Position numbers and translations under genes: made by a program. Of a DNA stretch of 64,000 nt, positions 63,059-64,000 are shown piece by piece. The DNA is from Pseudonocardia lacus (GTDB lineage: Bacteria > Actinomycetota > Actinomycetes > Mycobacteriales > Pseudonocardiaceae), in the NCBI RefSeq assembly GCF_018531445.1, contig NZ_JAHDTH010000005.1, positions 1-64,000 of the forward strand. The letters are read 5' to 3'. The notes under the pieces are model-generated. The model saw only the letters and a program-made list of their open reading frames with translations, was not told where the DNA came from and did no database searches. The first letter of the stretch is position 1, and every line of letters begins with the position of its first letter.

Positions 63059-63448
63059 GTGCGCATCGAGCTCAACCACACGATCGTCCACACCCGCGAC
63101 AAGCAGGCGTCCGCCTCGTTCCTCGCCGGCATCCTCGATCGCGACGTCGCTCCGCAGTGGGGCCCGTTCCTGCCGCTGCCGCTCGACAACGACGTCGTCC
63201 TGGAGTTCCTCGAGGTCGACTGGGACCCGGCTCCCCAGCACTACGCGTTCCTCGTCAGCGACGAGGTCTTCGACGCCGCCTTCGCCCGGATCCGGGAGTC
63301 CGGCGCGACGTACTGGGCCGACCCGTTCCACCACCGGCCGGGGCAGATCAACCACGACCACGGCGGCCGCGGTGTCTACTTCGATGATCCCGACGGGCAC
63401 AGCCTGGAGCTGATGACCGCCCCCTACGGCACGCCGCCGGTTCGATGA
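63059..63448 (+). CDS. VOC superfamily protein (glyoxalase / bleomycin-resistance type)
   Basis: A 129-residue single VOC domain: IELNHTIVHTRDKQASASFLAGILD begins the fold with the first metal-type His, RGVYFDDPDGHSLELMTAPYG ends it with the typical Glu. GTG 63059 with GGGAG upstream is preferred over the TTG at 63047. It is regulated with the divergent TetR and overlaps the next gene by ATGA. A role in removal of a small toxic compound is an inference. Confidence 0.87.
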   Translation: MRIELNHTIVHTRDKQASASFLAGILDRDVAPQWGPFLPLPLDNDVVLEFLEVDWDPAPQHYAFLVSDEVFDAAFARIRESGATYWADPFHHRPGQINHDHGGRGVYFDDPDGHSLELMTAPYGTPPVR

Positions 63449-64000
63449 GCCGCGCCGGCCTCGACCCGCGGCCTGCGCTGCGCCACGAACCCGGCGCGCT
63501 GCAGGGCGCGGGGCAGCTGCCGTGGCTCGCGGCCGCTTCGCTCGTGCTGCTGCTCGCCGGTGTCGCCGTCGGCGCCGCGCTGGGTGGGGTCTTCCCGTCA
63601 CCGTTCGGCGACCCCGACCAGATCCAGGCCTTCTTCGCCGACCACCCCACCTCGGTGCAGCTGACGGCGGTGTTCGGCGTCTTGTCCGCGCTGCCCGTGC
63701 TGGCCTACACCGCCGCCGCAGTGACGCGCACCGGGCGACACCCGCAAGCCGGGGCCGCCCCGGCGGTCGCGCTGGGCGCGGGAGCGATCTGCACGACGAT
63801 GATGGTTGCGTCGGCACTGCTGCAGTGGACGCTGACCCGCGACGACGTGCGCGCGGATTCGGCACTGGTGCGGGCGCTGCACGACCTGTCGTTCCTCACC
63901 GGTGGCGTCGGAGCGGTCGTGTTCCTCGGCGTGCTCGTCGCCGCGGTCGCGGTCGCCGCGTCGCGAGCCGGGCTGGTCTCGCGTCCGGTGGCCCTGACCG
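63445..64000 (+). CDS. Multi-helix membrane protein (cut by the right edge)
   Basis: 185 codons to the window end without a stop. ATG 63445 overlaps the VOC stop as ATGA. Four hydrophobic helices are visible (LPWLAAASLVLLLAGVAVGAALGGVF; VQLTAVFGVLSALPVLAYTAAAV; AVALGAGAICTTMMVASALLQWTL; LTGGVGAVVFLGVLVAAVAVAAS), with an exterior loop between the first two. The pattern resembles DUF4386-type membrane proteins. It is likely co-expressed with the VOC gene and under the same TetR. Confidence 0.75.
   Translation, partial: MSRAGLDPRPALRHEPGALQGAGQLPWLAAASLVLLLAGVAVGAALGGVFPSPFGDPDQIQAFFADHPTSVQLTAVFGVLSALPVLAYTAAAVTRTGRHPQAGAAPAVALGAGAICTTMMVASALLQWTLTRDDVRADSALVRALHDLSFLTGGVGAVVFLGVLVAAVAVAASRAGLVSRPVALT

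Overview
The window is very GC-rich DNA with GTG starts, many 4-bp stop/start overlaps and a dense set of regulators: MmyB-type XRE proteins, SARP and XRE-NB-ARC-TPR activators, several TetR and IclR proteins, a DUF574-type methyltransferase and an F420-type LLM oxidoreductase. This points to a soil or plant-associated actinomycete, most likely near Pseudonocardia in the Pseudonocardiaceae. That placement is inferred from gene style, not from a marker gene. I saw no rRNA, tRNA, CRISPR array or transposase. The content is accessory catabolism and its regulation.

Layout. 1-3.9 kb: the end of a zinc alcohol dehydrogenase, a phthalate-dioxygenase-type Rieske oxygenase and a lone peptide/nickel-class substrate-binding lipoprotein. 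4.1-9.8 kb: an SDR, a nitroreductase, a LuxR regulator divergent from two tandem DHFR-like reductases, a methyltransferase and an OsmC protein. 9.8-15 kb: a quinone-oxidoreductase-like MDR divergent from an MmyB regulator across a perfect 48-bp palindrome, then a scarred stretch with a beheaded haloperoxidase, a 204-bp direct repeat and a fragment of the MDR gene, enclosing a GNAT gene and ending at an alcohol dehydrogenase. 15-21 kb: a LysR regulator divergent from an operon of aldehyde dehydrogenase, class II fumarase-like lyase, SDR and MHS transporter. 21-25.5 kb: four consecutive damaged genes (truncated SDR; FAD oxidoreductase, IclR regulator and an unknown protein, each apparently missing one base) and a duplicated IclR tail.

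25.5-34.2 kb: a DHA2 exporter and a small protein under a TetR whose operators can be read directly, then a TetR / SMP-30 / LLM / TetR set facing an ACS-family transporter, and an Asp-nucleophile alpha/beta hydrolase. 34.3-43.7 kb: a SARP regulator, an SDR/MmyB pair, two small exported or membrane proteins, a GlxA-type AraC regulator, an XRE-NB-ARC-TPR regulator and a membrane protein. 44-56 kb, the most coherent block: an enolase-superfamily enzyme, a methylenetetrahydrofolate-reductase-like protein and an IclR regulator beside an eight-gene minus-strand operon. In that operon a complete peptide-class ABC importer (binding protein, two permeases, two ATPases) is interrupted by an enoyl-CoA hydratase homologue and two unlike CaiB/BaiF CoA-transferases, one without the catalytic aspartate. 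This looks like uptake plus CoA activation of a carboxylic acid. 56.5-64 kb: a membrane protein, a DinB/TIGR03086 protein, a second XRE-NB-ARC-TPR regulator divergent from an AhpD-like / DUF1801 / VOC row, a TetR facing a VOC protein across two matched operators, and a partial membrane protein.

Most useful observations: the heteromer-like CoA-transferase pair inside the importer operon; readable operators for the MmyB, TetR, IclR, SARP and LuxR systems; and the 21-25.5 kb run of single-base defects, which is either real decay or a sequence-quality problem.
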